Source: Methylomarinum sp965277025 (GTDB taxonomy: Bacteria; Pseudomonadota; Gammaproteobacteria; Methylococcales; Methylomonadaceae). From it: a DNA stretch of 64,000 nucleotides. Shown here in pieces: positions 8,637-16,902 of this stretch. The stretch lies in assembly GCA_965277025.1 (NCBI GenBank), contig OZ255706.1:1550001-1614000 (forward strand), in the 5' to 3' direction. The notes under the pieces were generated by a model. That model saw only the letters and a list, made by a program, of their open reading frames with translations. It was not told the DNA's origin and made no database searches. Within the stretch, counting starts at the first letter, position 1. Each line of letters opens with the position of its first letter. A program made the position numbers and the translations under genes.

Positions 8637-9961
8637 GGCTCTTTTGAAAAATGAATGGGTAAATTATAATCTACTGAACTTAACAGCTACCAAGCCTATT
8701 TTTCATGATAACAGAATTATTTCAACAAGCTCTCCACATCCATGCCCCCCTGGCTGATTAAATCGATTGATTTTAATGCAGATAAAAAACGGCTTGATAT
8801 ATACATAGACTTCAAGAAAGGCAGTGCATTTGTTGACCCTGATGGGACTTCAGATACTGCAAAAAGGTATAAAGCTTATGATACTGTAAAAAAAACGTGG
8901 CAACATTTAAACTTCTTTGAATATGAATGTCATTTGCATGCCCGCGTGCCAGGAATTAAACGGGATGATGGAAAGGTTCGGCTGATACCTGCGCCATGGG
9001 AAGGAAAGGTTTCAGGGTTCACGCTGCTGTTTGAAGCTCTGTTAATACAATTATGTAAAGCGATGCCTGTTCATAATGTCAGTCAGTTAACAGGCGTCTC
9101 TGATCATAAGATGTGGCGTGTATTGGATACTTATATTGAGCTCGCAAAGAAAGACGAAGATTTCAGTGATCTGAGTATCATAGGCATGGATGAAACATCT
9201 ATCGCTAAAGGGCATGAATACATCACCCTGTTTGTTGATTTGGAAGAAAAAAGAACCGTGCATATCAGTGCAGGCAAAGATAATAAAACCGTCGTTGATT
9301 TTGTTGAAGATTTAGAAGCTAAAAAAGGTGATAGGAAAGCCACTAAACAGGTGAGTTGTGACATGTCCCCTGCCTTCATTAAAGGAGTTAAAGAAAACCT
9401 TCCTGAGGCAGAAATCACCTTTGATAAATTTCACATCATCAAGCTTATTAATGAAGCCGTTGACCAGGTTCGCAGAGAAGAAGGACGTTACACGGCAGAG
9501 CTCAAAGGGAATCGGTATATCTTCTTAAAAAACAGTGCTAATTTAACAAAAAAACAAAAAGATACTAAAGATGAATTAAGCCTGGCAAAACTTAATTTAA
9601 AATCAATCCGTGCTATGTATATTCGAGAAGCATTTCAACAGGTATATCAAGCTGAAACCAACGAAGAATTTGAAGGCTTACTGAATAACTGGTATTACCG
9701 GGCGACTCACAGTCAACTGGCTCCTGTTGTCAAGGTGGCGAAGACTATTAAGAAACATTGGGTGGGTATTTTGAGTTGGAAAAAGAGTCAAATAAATAAT
9801 GGTATTTTAGAAGGTCTCAATTCAATTTTACAAGCGGCAAAAAGAAAAGCAAGAGGGTATAAAATCCAGCATTTCAAAACAATTGCCTATTTACTGACGG
9901 GTAAATTAGATTTTTCTAAAATAAATGCAAATTGCTTACCCACTTGATTTTCAAAAGAGCC
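8637..9961 (+). mobile_element. ISL3-family element (1325 bp)
   Basis: The inverted ends are GGCTCTTTTGAAAA and TTTTCAAAAGAGCC, flanked by the 8-bp duplication CAATAACA (8629-8636 and 9962-9969). Both the end sequence GGCTCTTT and the 8-bp duplication are typical of the ISL3 family. It sits six codons before the stop of the dynamin-like gene. It is present once in this window. Confidence 0.94.
8742..9947 (+). CDS. ISL3-family transposase, probably frameshifted at the N-terminus
   Basis: DDE transposase of about 401 visible residues. Motifs are GMDETSIAKGH (first Asp), QVSCDMSPAFIKG (second Asp), FDKFHIIKLINEAVDQVRR, and GILEGLNSILQAAKRKARGY (Glu). ISL3 transposases usually begin about a dozen residues earlier. 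Here a better start, ATG at 8705 (MITELFQQALHIHAP), is separated from the main frame by one extra C in a run of six C at 8745-8750. The ATG at 8742 would give a shortened protein. The element may therefore be inactive, or the C run may allow occasional slippage. Confidence 0.85.
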   Translation: MPPWLIKSIDFNADKKRLDIYIDFKKGSAFVDPDGTSDTAKRYKAYDTVKKTWQHLNFFEYECHLHARVPGIKRDDGKVRLIPAPWEGKVSGFTLLFEALLIQLCKAMPVHNVSQLTGVSDHKMWRVLDTYIELAKKDEDFSDLSIIGMDETSIAKGHEYITLFVDLEEKRTVHISAGKDNKTVVDFVEDLEAKKGDRKATKQVSCDMSPAFIKGVKENLPEAEITFDKFHIIKLINEAVDQVRREEGRYTAELKGNRYIFLKNSANLTKKQKDTKDELSLAKLNLKSIRAMYIREAFQQVYQAETNEEFEGLLNNWYYRATHSQLAPVVKVAKTIKKHWVGILSWKKSQINNGILEGLNSILQAAKRKARGYKIQHFKTIAYLLTGKLDFSKINANCLPT

Positions 9962-9989
9962 CAATAACAATAACAGTCTGTAGCATTAT

Positions 9990-10493
9990 ATGAATAATTG
10001 CATCAAACAATACCTGCCATTGTGCTGGTTTTCGGTCAGCCCGCTTGATTTGCCTGTTTCGGGCAAATTTTTTCGACAAAATCTGTTTTTTTATTTCGCC
10101 TTGGAATTGTTTACCCAGGCGAATATGATCGAGGTTTATGAAGCATTTTTTGAGGTGACGATTGAAACAACCTTGACCGTTTGTTTTATTGCGCTTGCAT
10201 TATTTCTAAACCGCACCTTCGATACCTTTCTACCGGTCGTGACATCCGTTTTGTTTGCCGAAAATGTCGTGGCGGTTTTTGGTTTGCCAACCATGATATG
10301 GCTGACCATGTCGGATCATGAACTCAGTTATGCGTTAATGTTTTTACTCATACTCTGGGATTACTTGTTGGTCGCTTATATTTTTAAAAAAGCATTTGGT
10401 ATCAATAATCTGGCGGCCGGCATTGTTTCTTTTTTCTATTTTTTCTGTACCTATGGAGCCGCTTACGGCATTACGTCACTGATTATTGGCTAG
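9990..10493 (+). CDS. Small multispanning membrane protein of unknown function
   Basis: A 167-residue hydrophobic protein with about five predicted membrane segments, for example FYFALELF, TVCFIALALFL, LMFLLILWDYLLVAYIF and GIVSFFYFFCTYGAAYGI. It starts 6 bases after the reconstructed stop of the dynamin-like gene, so the two were probably co-transcribed and may have worked together at the membrane. The general look is YIP1-like, but no diagnostic motif was recognised. Its stop codon lies at the edge of the MITE-like element at 10491. It may now be expressed only from promoters inside the upstream IS elements. Confidence 0.7.
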   Translation: MNNCIKQYLPLCWFSVSPLDLPVSGKFFRQNLFFYFALELFTQANMIEVYEAFFEVTIETTLTVCFIALALFLNRTFDTFLPVVTSVLFAENVVAVFGLPTMIWLTMSDHELSYALMFLLILWDYLLVAYIFKKAFGINNLAAGIVSFFYFFCTYGAAYGITSLIIG

Positions 10494-10588
10494 TGCAACA
10501 CCCATTTTTCTTTGCCGGATTGAGCGGGTTTATGGTCTTTTCGAAGTAATTTTAAAACCTGTCCATCAGTCTAAAGGGTGCTGCACTA
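10491..10588. repeat. 98-bp MITE-like element, copy 1
   Basis: The terminal inverted repeats are TAGTGCAACACCC and GGGTGCTGCACTA. The two terminal TAG/CTA triplets provide the stop codons of the converging membrane-protein and DUF2066 genes. A second 99-bp copy lies at 60617-60715. Read in the opposite orientation, that copy shares the ends and an internal CACCCA-TTTTC-TG-CGGATTG pattern. No coding capacity. No clear target duplication is seen at this copy. Confidence 0.6.
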
Positions 10589-10774
10589 GGGCTGACTCTT
10601 TACTCCATAATAATCAGATAAAACATCATAGACACCCTGTATGTCAGACAATGCGGCCTGGTTCAATGTGCCGCATGTGTCGGTATTCCACTGCTGAATT
10701 TTTTGGTTGAAATACAAGGCCCATTCAGCAGTCCAGCATTTTCCAGATCCTGACGCTGCCATTCGCCCGGCTAA

Positions 10775-11032
10775 CGATCATCGCAAGAATTGCCACCCCG
10801 CATGATGAAATGTTGTAGAGTTCCTTGTGGAAGATGGCGGTTAAAGACTGCGCTTTACTTTGAAGCCTTAGAGCCCGACTGCTAACGTAGCCTGCCATGG
10901 ATGACTCGAACCCCGGATTGCTTCTTTAAGAGCGAATGTTAAAAGGGCCGTTGACGATTTACATCGCCCTCAGGCAGATCATCCAGGCAACCGCCACCTT
11001 CCAGGCTCAATCATAGAGTAAAGGAGGAAGAA
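10775..11032 (+). ncRNA. Candidate bridge-RNA region of the IS110 element
   Basis: IS110-group elements carry a structured bridge RNA in the noncoding left end, which guides the recombinase to donor and target. This 258-base left end is long enough and has no coding potential. It contains short matches to the element's own junctions: CTAACG at 10882-10887 equals the left junction, ATGTTAAAA at 10936-10944 equals the right junction, and GCCCGACT at 10873-10880 resembles the target-side GCCCGGCT. No structure was computed, and the RNA call is an inference. Confidence 0.45.
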
Positions 11033-12253
11033 ATGGAACTCACTGCAATACACAAGCGAGTCATCGGGTTGGATGTTCACCAAAAGCAGATTAGCGCCTG
11101 CGCCATGGTTGAACAGGCCGAGGGTGGTATTCAGACAGAGCATCGGCAGTTTGGCGCATTCAAACGTGATCGACGTGCATTAGCCGATTGGGTGCAGTCT
11201 GTCGCACCGGATGAGGTGGTGATGGAAAGCACCGGCATCTACTGGAAAAGCCCATATGCAGCTTTGGAACATGTGGGTATTTACGCCAGGGTCGTCAATG
11301 CCCGGCATGTGAAGAATGTGCCGGGACGCAAGACGGACATCGGCGACGCGCAATGGCTGGCGATGCTTTCCCGTGCCGGACTGCTGCGCGGTTCATTCGT
11401 GCCACCGGAAAAGATGCGGCAGTTACGCCTGATTTCACGTCAACGACAGAAGTTGGTGTCGATGCTGTCTGCTGAGAAGAACAGACTGCACAAGGTATTA
11501 ACCGACGGCGGCATCCGGCTTGGCGTGGTGGTCAGCGATGTACATGGGCAATCCGCGCGCGCCATGGTTAACGCGCTGATTGAAGGACAGCCTGCGCATG
11601 ATGTGTTGAAGCTGGCCAGCAATCGTCTCAAAGCGCCGCGCGCCGATATACTGGAGGCGCTGCAAGGTGAGTTGAGCGAGCACCATCGCTTCGTACTGAA
11701 TGAACTGATGCAGCATATTCAGGATTTGGAAGCACGCATAGCCAGATTCGATGCACAACTGCTGGCCGGACTGGAGAAGGAGAAAACGGTTTTGCAATTG
11801 CTCCAGACTATTCCCGGTGTTGATTTGATTGGAGCAGCCATGCTACTTGTTGAGATCGGAACGGATATGACTGTCTTTGGCAGTGCGGATCGGCTGGCGT
11901 CATGGGTGGGCATATGCCCCGGCAACAACGAGTCTGCCGGCAAAGGCAAATCAGGACGAACGCGAAAAGGAAACCCATATGTGCGTCGCCTGCTTTGCGA
12001 ATGCGCCCATGCCGCCAGCCGAACCCGATCGGTTTTCCAGGCAAAATATACATCACTGGCGATTAGGCGAGGTCACCAACGCGCCATCATTGCGCTGGCT
12101 CACAAACTTTTACGGACATGTTACTTCATGATTAGTCGCGGCGAGTATTTCCGGGATTCGACCATCGACTACGAAGAAATGGCTGTCAAACGCAATGCAC
12201 CACGCTGGATCAGAGCGCTGATAAAATTCGGTTATATAACACAACCGGGTTAA
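11033..12253 (+). CDS. IS110-family transposase (DEDD recombinase)
   Basis: A 406-residue recombinase starting at an ATG with a strong AAAGGAGG ribosome binding site 5 bases upstream. The N-terminal RuvC-like half shows GLDVHQKQISAC, MESTGIYW and KTDIGDAQWLA. The C-terminal Tnp20 half shows LLQTIPGVDLIGAAMLL, LASWVGICPG and a serine-containing ESAGKGKSGRTRKGNPY. The gene appears intact. The DEDD family works with a bridge RNA rather than terminal inverted repeats. Confidence 0.95.
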   Translation: MELTAIHKRVIGLDVHQKQISACAMVEQAEGGIQTEHRQFGAFKRDRRALADWVQSVAPDEVVMESTGIYWKSPYAALEHVGIYARVVNARHVKNVPGRKTDIGDAQWLAMLSRAGLLRGSFVPPEKMRQLRLISRQRQKLVSMLSAEKNRLHKVLTDGGIRLGVVVSDVHGQSARAMVNALIEGQPAHDVLKLASNRLKAPRADILEALQGELSEHHRFVLNELMQHIQDLEARIARFDAQLLAGLEKEKTVLQLLQTIPGVDLIGAAMLLVEIGTDMTVFGSADRLASWVGICPGNNESAGKGKSGRTRKGNPYVRRLLCECAHAASRTRSVFQAKYTSLAIRRGHQRAIIALAHKLLRTCYFMISRGEYFRDSTIDYEEMAVKRNAPRWIRALIKFGYITQPG

Positions 12254-12970
12254 GCCAGCTTACTTCATTGAATATGGATAAGCAGCCTTTTCACGGCTGA
12301 GAACTCCTTGCGCATTCGATATGGATCATTTCATGTTAAAACAGAGACAACATCATAACGGGACGAAACATCCAGTAACAATTTCGGATCAGCGCTCAAC
12401 ACATCATTAGGGGTAAGAAATCGTTGTTCTTCCATATCCAGTAACGGAAAAATAACAGGAATGCCTTTTAAACGGGCAGCTTTGGACAAGGCGAATTCCG
12501 CTTCAGGCATTGATTCAGCATTAAAGAATTGGCGTTGGCCATTTTTTTCCACGACCAACCATAACAGGGTTTCCGGCCTTATTTCATTCCATAGGCCGGT
12601 ATTGCCGGATTTAAACAAGCTTTGTAACAATGTCTCATCAAAGCGGACTCTCAACAAACGTGATTGTTGTTGATTTTGTTTGTTATTTGTCGCCAGTGAG
12701 AACTGGAATTCACGGACATAATAAGGTGCCGCTGCTAGTGCGGTTTGAATTGATGGCTGATTTTTGTCCCGTGCGATAACAATCCGATCCAGCACTTGTT
12801 GCAATGCCTGTCTAATCGCCTGGTTACGATCGTTTGTGGCGCGGCTTTTGGCCAAAACTTCAGCTTCATACAGGTTTTCGACTTCCACTGCGCCGAGTGT
12901 TTGACTCAGCATCAGTAAAAGCCATAAAAATTTTCTCAATCTCGTCTCCAGATTGTTGATTATTACTTAT

Positions 12971-13125
12971 GAAATCGCTGAACAAATCATCCATGATTTG
13001 TCAGCGCCCGCAAAGCAGAAATGTGATTTCCGCTTTGCTCACAAAATCAATAGCTTGACGCTATTGACTTTGACGACACATCCTTGTGTCGTAGGAATTG
13101 CTGATTTGTTCAGTGTTTCCTTGTA
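12971..13125. repeat. Hairpin-row intergenic repeat, copy 1
   Basis: A unit of about 150 bp made of consecutive short palindromes: CAAATCATCCATGATTTG, the AAATC..GATTT arms around an alternating AGCTTGACGCT core, and CGACACATCCTTGTGTCG. It is bounded by GCTGAACAAATC and GATTTGTTCAGTGTTTCCTT. It lies between the DUF2066 gene and purM. At least twelve related copies exist in the window. Confidence 0.85.
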
Positions 13126-13209
13126 AAGAGACATACTCAATGTCGAGTATAAAACTATATAGTACAATATCGGTCATTCACCTTTTAACTTTAGCCAGGA
13201 TTTTTAACA

Positions 13210-14250
13210 TTGACTACACAATCTGAAGATGGCCTGAATTATAAAAGCGCCGGTGTCGACATCGATGCAGGGAATGCGTTGGTTGAACGTATCAAACCGA
13301 TAGCTGCCAGAACACGAACAGCCGGTGTGATGGCTGGCCTGGGTGGCTTCGGTTCCTTGTTTGAGCTGCCGCTGGATCGTTATCAGCAGCCTGTTCTGGT
13401 TTCCGGCACCGATGGTGTGGGAACCAAACTGAAACTGGCCATCGATGCAGGTATTCATCATACCGTTGGAATTGATCTGGTGGCGATGTGCGTTAACGAT
13501 ATTATTGTTCAAGGCGCCGAACCTTTGTTTTTTCTGGATTATTTCGCCACAGGAAAACTGGATGTCGATTCTGCCGCGAAAGTGGTTGAAGGTATCGGCG
13601 AAGGTTGTGAATTGGCCGGTTGCGCGTTAGTGGGTGGTGAAACCGCAGAAATGCCTGGCATGTACGCCGATGGCGAATATGACCTGGCCGGTTTCAGCGT
13701 TGGTATTGTCGAAAAAGCGAATATTATCGATGGTGCAAAAGTTCAGGCCGGCGACAAGTTGATCGGTATCGCCTCATCGGGGCCGCATTCCAACGGCTAT
13801 TCCTTGATTCGTAAGGTTCTGGAAACGGGCGGGTTTTCTCTGCAAGATGATTTTCAGGGAAAGAAACTGGTGGACGTATTGCTGGAGCCAACCAGAATAT
13901 ATGTCAAACCCTTGTTGAAATTATTGCAAAGTGTTCCTGTGCATGCTTTTTCGCATATCACTGGTGGCGGTATTACCGAAAATCTGCCTCGCGTTTTACC
14001 CGATAATTTGGCGGCGGAAATTGATCTGTCCAGTTGGGTCTTACCGGAAATATTCACCTGGTTGCAGCAACAGGGTAATATTGCCCTGGCCGATATGCTG
14101 ACCACTTTCAATTGCGGCATAGGCATGATTGTCTGCGTAGCGGCGGAAGATGAAGCCCGCACGCTTGAAATTTTAACGCAACAAGATGAAACGGTTTATC
14201 CCATAGGAAAGATCGTCTCTGCCGAGCGGGCAGAGGTCAAATACCGTTAG
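13210..14250 (+). CDS. purM: Phosphoribosylformylglycinamidine cyclo-ligase (AIR synthetase)
   Basis: PurM closes the imidazole ring in the fifth step of purine synthesis, using ATP and FGAM. The 346 residues are the normal length. Segments seen are YKSAGVDIDAGNALVERIKP, GTDGVGTKLKLA, GIDLVAMCVNDI, GGETAEMPGMY and SSGPHSNGYSLIRKV. The start is a TTG at 13210, preceded by AGGA nine bases upstream. Five bases after its stop comes fetB, so the two may be co-transcribed; purN, the common neighbour, is not seen here. Confidence 0.96.
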   Translation: MTTQSEDGLNYKSAGVDIDAGNALVERIKPIAARTRTAGVMAGLGGFGSLFELPLDRYQQPVLVSGTDGVGTKLKLAIDAGIHHTVGIDLVAMCVNDIIVQGAEPLFFLDYFATGKLDVDSAAKVVEGIGEGCELAGCALVGGETAEMPGMYADGEYDLAGFSVGIVEKANIIDGAKVQAGDKLIGIASSGPHSNGYSLIRKVLETGGFSLQDDFQGKKLVDVLLEPTRIYVKPLLKLLQSVPVHAFSHITGGGITENLPRVLPDNLAAEIDLSSWVLPEIFTWLQQQGNIALADMLTTFNCGIGMIVCVAAEDEARTLEILTQQDETVYPIGKIVSAERAEVKYR

Positions 14251-14255
14251 TCAGC

Positions 14256-14969
14256 ATGCAAATCCAGACCATACCGATTGCAAATCTTAGCTTTTCGCTG
14301 ATTCCAGTCGGTCTGGTTCTGCTGATACTGCTGCGCTGGAAGATCGGCGTGAGGCAGTCCAGTTATGCGATTGTCAGAATGCTGGCGCAATTACTGTTAG
14401 TGGGCTATGTGCTCAGCGCCATTTTTAGCTCGAATTCCGCCTGGGTGACTTTAGGTGTTTTGCTGGTGATGGTATTGTTTTCCAGTTGGATTGCGCTGGG
14501 AACAGTCAAATCCAATCGTCTCAGACTTTTTTTGAAAGCGTTGTTCGCCATCGCAACCGGCGGCGGGTTGACTTTCTGGATTGTGGTCGGCCCGGTTTTG
14601 AACTTGCAGCCGTGGTATCAACCTCGTTATGCAATTCCATTGGGTGGCATGATTTTCGCCAATACCATGACCAGCATCAGTCTGGCTGCGGAACGTTTTT
14701 ATCGAGAATGCAAAAATGGTTTGCGCTATATCGATGCTCGTAATCAGGCATTTAATACCGCGTTGATTCCCACCATCAACGCTTTACTGGCGGTCGGTCT
14801 TGTTTCTTTGCCCGGCATGATGACCGGGCAAATCCTGTCGGGCGTTTCGCCTTTTATCGCGGCGCGTTATCAGATTATGGTCATGATGATGATTTTCGCT
14901 TCGGCGGGGTTGTCTACCGCTTGTTTTTTGGCCTTGTTACGACGTTGGAAATTGGTCGAATTTGACTAG
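14256..14969 (+). CDS. fetB: UPF0014 / FetB-type ABC transporter permease
   Basis: A 237-residue membrane protein with about six to seven hydrophobic helices (e.g. LSFSLIPVGLVLLILL, ATGGGLTFWIVVGPVL). It carries the family signature regions VRMLAQLLLVGY, GGMIFANTMTSISLAAERF and SLPGMMTGQILSGVSP. FetB is the permease of the FetAB iron exporter in E. coli. The ATPase partner FetA is not adjacent, so the substrate here is not known. It follows purM closely. Confidence 0.88.
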   Translation: MQIQTIPIANLSFSLIPVGLVLLILLRWKIGVRQSSYAIVRMLAQLLLVGYVLSAIFSSNSAWVTLGVLLVMVLFSSWIALGTVKSNRLRLFLKALFAIATGGGLTFWIVVGPVLNLQPWYQPRYAIPLGGMIFANTMTSISLAAERFYRECKNGLRYIDARNQAFNTALIPTINALLAVGLVSLPGMMTGQILSGVSPFIAARYQIMVMMMIFASAGLSTACFLALLRRWKLVEFD

Positions 14970-14975
14970 ACTTAG

Positions 14976-15112
14976 TTAAGGAAGCGCTGAACAAATCATC
15001 CATGATTTGTCAGCGTCCGCAAAACGGACAATGATTTTCGCTTTGCTTACAAAATCAATAGCTTGCAGCTATTGATTTTGACGACATATTCCTGTGTCGC
15101 GGGAAGCGCTGT
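14976..15112. repeat. Hairpin-row intergenic repeat, copy 2 (right end cut)
   Basis: Begins TTAAGGAAGCGCTGAACAAATC seven bases after the fetB stop and runs through the CAAATCATCCATGATTTG, AGCTTGCAGCT and CGACA..TGTCG modules. It stops near GGGAAGCGCT without the closing TCAGCGCTTCCTTAA end. From here to the IS66 element (15113-15193) no gene is seen. Confidence 0.83.
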
Positions 15113-15193
15113 GTTGGCATTAACCTTGAGCTAAGCCCTGCCGGTTATCATTTAACTACAACTCCTGTCTGGACAAATTATGTTAATTTTTCG

Positions 15194-16902
15194 GTAACTA
15201 CTCAGCGTATTTTACCAAAAGCATCAGGTCACTGAGTAAATTCCGGTAATTTCCCCCTTAAATACCAGTACCAACGCTTCAGAGGCACTGACATGATGTT
15301 TACGACAAGTGGATAGATATCCCCGAATACGGCAGAAGGTGATGGCACCCTGCTCACTCCTGAAACACCCCGATATTTTTTGCTGCACCCTGGTCATGCG
15401 GATATCATTCTCACCGGGATTATTAGTAAATGGCACATCTATTTCTCTCATAAAGCGTAAGACATCATCCGGGTAATTGATCAGCCGTTCCAGTAAGTTT
15501 CTGGATTTACTGCGCTTGAGGCGCCCACGTTTGGGTTTACCGGGCAACGGGGTTGGTGGCGGACATTCAATTTGTGCTTTCTCTAATAAATCTCGATATC
15601 GTCGTCGATAACAGGCCGCTTTTCTTGCTTCAAGCTTCCCCCCTGCATCATCGACGACCTGATTGATCTTTTTTAACCGGGTTTCCATTTCTTTGGCCCA
15701 CTGCTGTCCATCCTGCTCCCGGGCACGGGTCAGTTCACGCAGATGATGCGCATTGCACAAGGCATGAGTGAAGGGGGACTTGTAGTAAGGCTTCCAGTGA
15801 TCGTGGCATAAAATGCCATGAAAGTCAGGCAGGATGCCAATGACATCCATCGCTTCCTTGCCCCGTTTTACATGGGGAAAATAATGTGTCCATAAATCAT
15901 TAGAAGCACAATGCAACCAGTACCTGGCGCCATTGATGTTAATGCCCGTTTCATCGGCATGTACAACAGAAGCTGCCGCCAGTCTTTGCTTGCAAATCGG
16001 CTCAAAGGATGCCAGCTTCTCAAAGGCTGGTTGATTGAAATTAACCAGCGAACCTTCACTGATGGGGATCTGTAATTGATCGGAAAAATAATCCTTGATG
16101 CGCTGGCAGGGCAATAATTGGTACTGCGAAAGATACACGGCGTGCGCCTTGAGTTGGTCACCATATTGCACGGCTTTTGTTACGCCCTCGGGAAAAGGAG
16201 CAACAAACCGACGACCTTGTTCATCGATAAGCCTTTGCGCACGATATTCCGTCACAATCCGTGAAATATCAATATCAAATACCTGCCGGGTTTCAAAGCC
16301 ATCTGCCGTGTAGCTTCCGGCTGGCAAGGTACGGCGATCAATCTTGATGGAGATAACGTCATCGGGATCATCGACTTTAACCAGCGTGGTGCCAATATGC
16401 CCTTTCTGTCCACCACCTGGTTTTTTTGATCCAGCCCGTGCTTTCCTTTTACGATCAGGATCACTTGATGGCGGCCTGGAACTGTTACTGCTGTTAAGTC
16501 CGAGCCGATGCATCAAGAGCGTGACCAGCAACAACAATATCTCCAGCGAAGACCGCAGCGCCGGAGATAAATCGGCTTCATCTTCAATCAGCTGCCGGGC
16601 ATGGGTAATGGCAGCCTCTACATCAATGGAATCAATCTTCAATGAAACGGCCTGTGTGTTTAAGTACAGGACTATTGTCTCATGGCTTTTGAAATACGAA
16701 TTTTTGCCTCTGTGTTGCCCGTCATCGTATTTTAGAAATGCACGGCAGCAGGGCTATCGGGCATTGCTTATAAGGCAACACGCCTCAACTAACGCAGGCT
16801 AATACAGTAAACCTCTTGCGCCAGGTGTTGCCGTTAGAAAATCAGAAATAACGCTAAAATCGTGTCAAGCAGTTTTTTTACTTATTTACGCTGAGTAGTT
16901 AC
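15194..16902 (-). mobile_element. IS66-family element, copy 1 (1709 bp)
   Basis: Ends are GTAACTACTCAGCGTA and TACGCTGAGTAGTTAC. It encodes only the large transposase (no TnpA/TnpB accessory genes), as in the ISBst12-like subgroup. The eight bases on either side differ (ATTTTTCG at 15186-15193, GTTTTCAC at 16903-16910), so there is no target duplication. This suggests that a deletion or recombination has occurred at this copy. It truncates the dehydrogenase gene to its right. Confidence 0.92.
15224..16642 (-). CDS. IS66-family transposase (TnpC type)
   Basis: A 472-residue transposase. An N-terminal leucine-rich helix (LEILLLLVTLLMHRLGLNSSNS) is followed by SRPPSSDP and a basic linker GGGQKGHIGTTL. 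The DDE residues lie in VVHADETGININGARYW, GILCHDHWKPYYKSPF and FTNNPGENDIRM. The frame is intact. A nearly identical protein is encoded at 56887-58299. Confidence 0.94.
   Translation of the reverse strand: MKIDSIDVEAAITHARQLIEDEADLSPALRSSLEILLLLVTLLMHRLGLNSSNSSRPPSSDPDRKRKARAGSKKPGGGQKGHIGTTLVKVDDPDDVISIKIDRRTLPAGSYTADGFETRQVFDIDISRIVTEYRAQRLIDEQGRRFVAPFPEGVTKAVQYGDQLKAHAVYLSQYQLLPCQRIKDYFSDQLQIPISEGSLVNFNQPAFEKLASFEPICKQRLAAASVVHADETGININGARYWLHCASNDLWTHYFPHVKRGKEAMDVIGILPDFHGILCHDHWKPYYKSPFTHALCNAHHLRELTRAREQDGQQWAKEMETRLKKINQVVDDAGGKLEARKAACYRRRYRDLLEKAQIECPPPTPLPGKPKRGRLKRSKSRNLLERLINYPDDVLRFMREIDVPFTNNPGENDIRMTRVQQKISGCFRSEQGAITFCRIRGYLSTCRKHHVSASEALVLVFKGEITGIYSVT

Larger units (their letters stand above)
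4752..9983 (+). pseudogene. Dynamin-like large GTPase gene, broken by three insertion sequences and a nonsense codon
   Basis: Removing the three IS and one copy of each target duplication joins 4752-4865, 5995-6116, 7507-8636 and 9970-9983 into one frame of 460 codons. The N-terminal part starts MAEKNVSKHLAQLEKFF. After the first IS there is a TGA at 6046-6048 where relatives have Trp (context KAP*WP). The P-loop region then reads GGHTPSKNEFLERFL instead of a GxxxxGKS motif. The long central part has LLIDTPVLGTQ at the G3 position and two membrane segments near 8190-8340. The expected NQxD-type G4 motif is replaced by FVIDHSELS. The family call (bacterial dynamin-like GTPase) rests on recalled similarity of the central block and is moderately secure; loss of function is clear. 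The reconstructed gene ends ETYNNNNSL. Confidence 0.8.
10775..12336 (+). mobile_element. IS110-family element (about 1.56 kb)
   Basis: The borders are defined by the split DUF2066 gene: uninterrupted sequence would read CCCGGCTAAAACAG, while the left junction reads CCCGGCTAACG and the right junction reads ATGTTAAAACAG. At most three bases (TAA) are shared, and there are no inverted repeats. Both points are typical of IS110. The element has about 258 noncoding bases before the transposase and about 83 after it. Boundaries are uncertain by up to three bases. Confidence 0.88.
10586..12939 (-). pseudogene. DUF2066 domain protein, split by an IS110 element
   Basis: The N-terminal 201 codons (12939 down to 12337) begin with a signal peptide (MRKFLWLLLMLSQTLGAVEV) and run to RYDVVSVLT. 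The rest of the gene lies on the far side of the IS110 element at 10771-10586, in the same strand and frame: it reads AGRMAASGSGKCWTAEWALY and continues to LSDYYGVKSQP before the stop. Together they give about 262 residues. DUF2066 proteins are periplasmic or envelope proteins of unknown function. The position next to purM and divergent from it is the usual gammaproteobacterial arrangement. Confidence 0.88.

Noticed and set aside
4752..10493. The dynamin-like gene plus membrane protein as an active defence or membrane-remodelling pair
   Set aside because: Three IS, a nonsense codon and a lost P-loop make the GTPase inactive in this genome.
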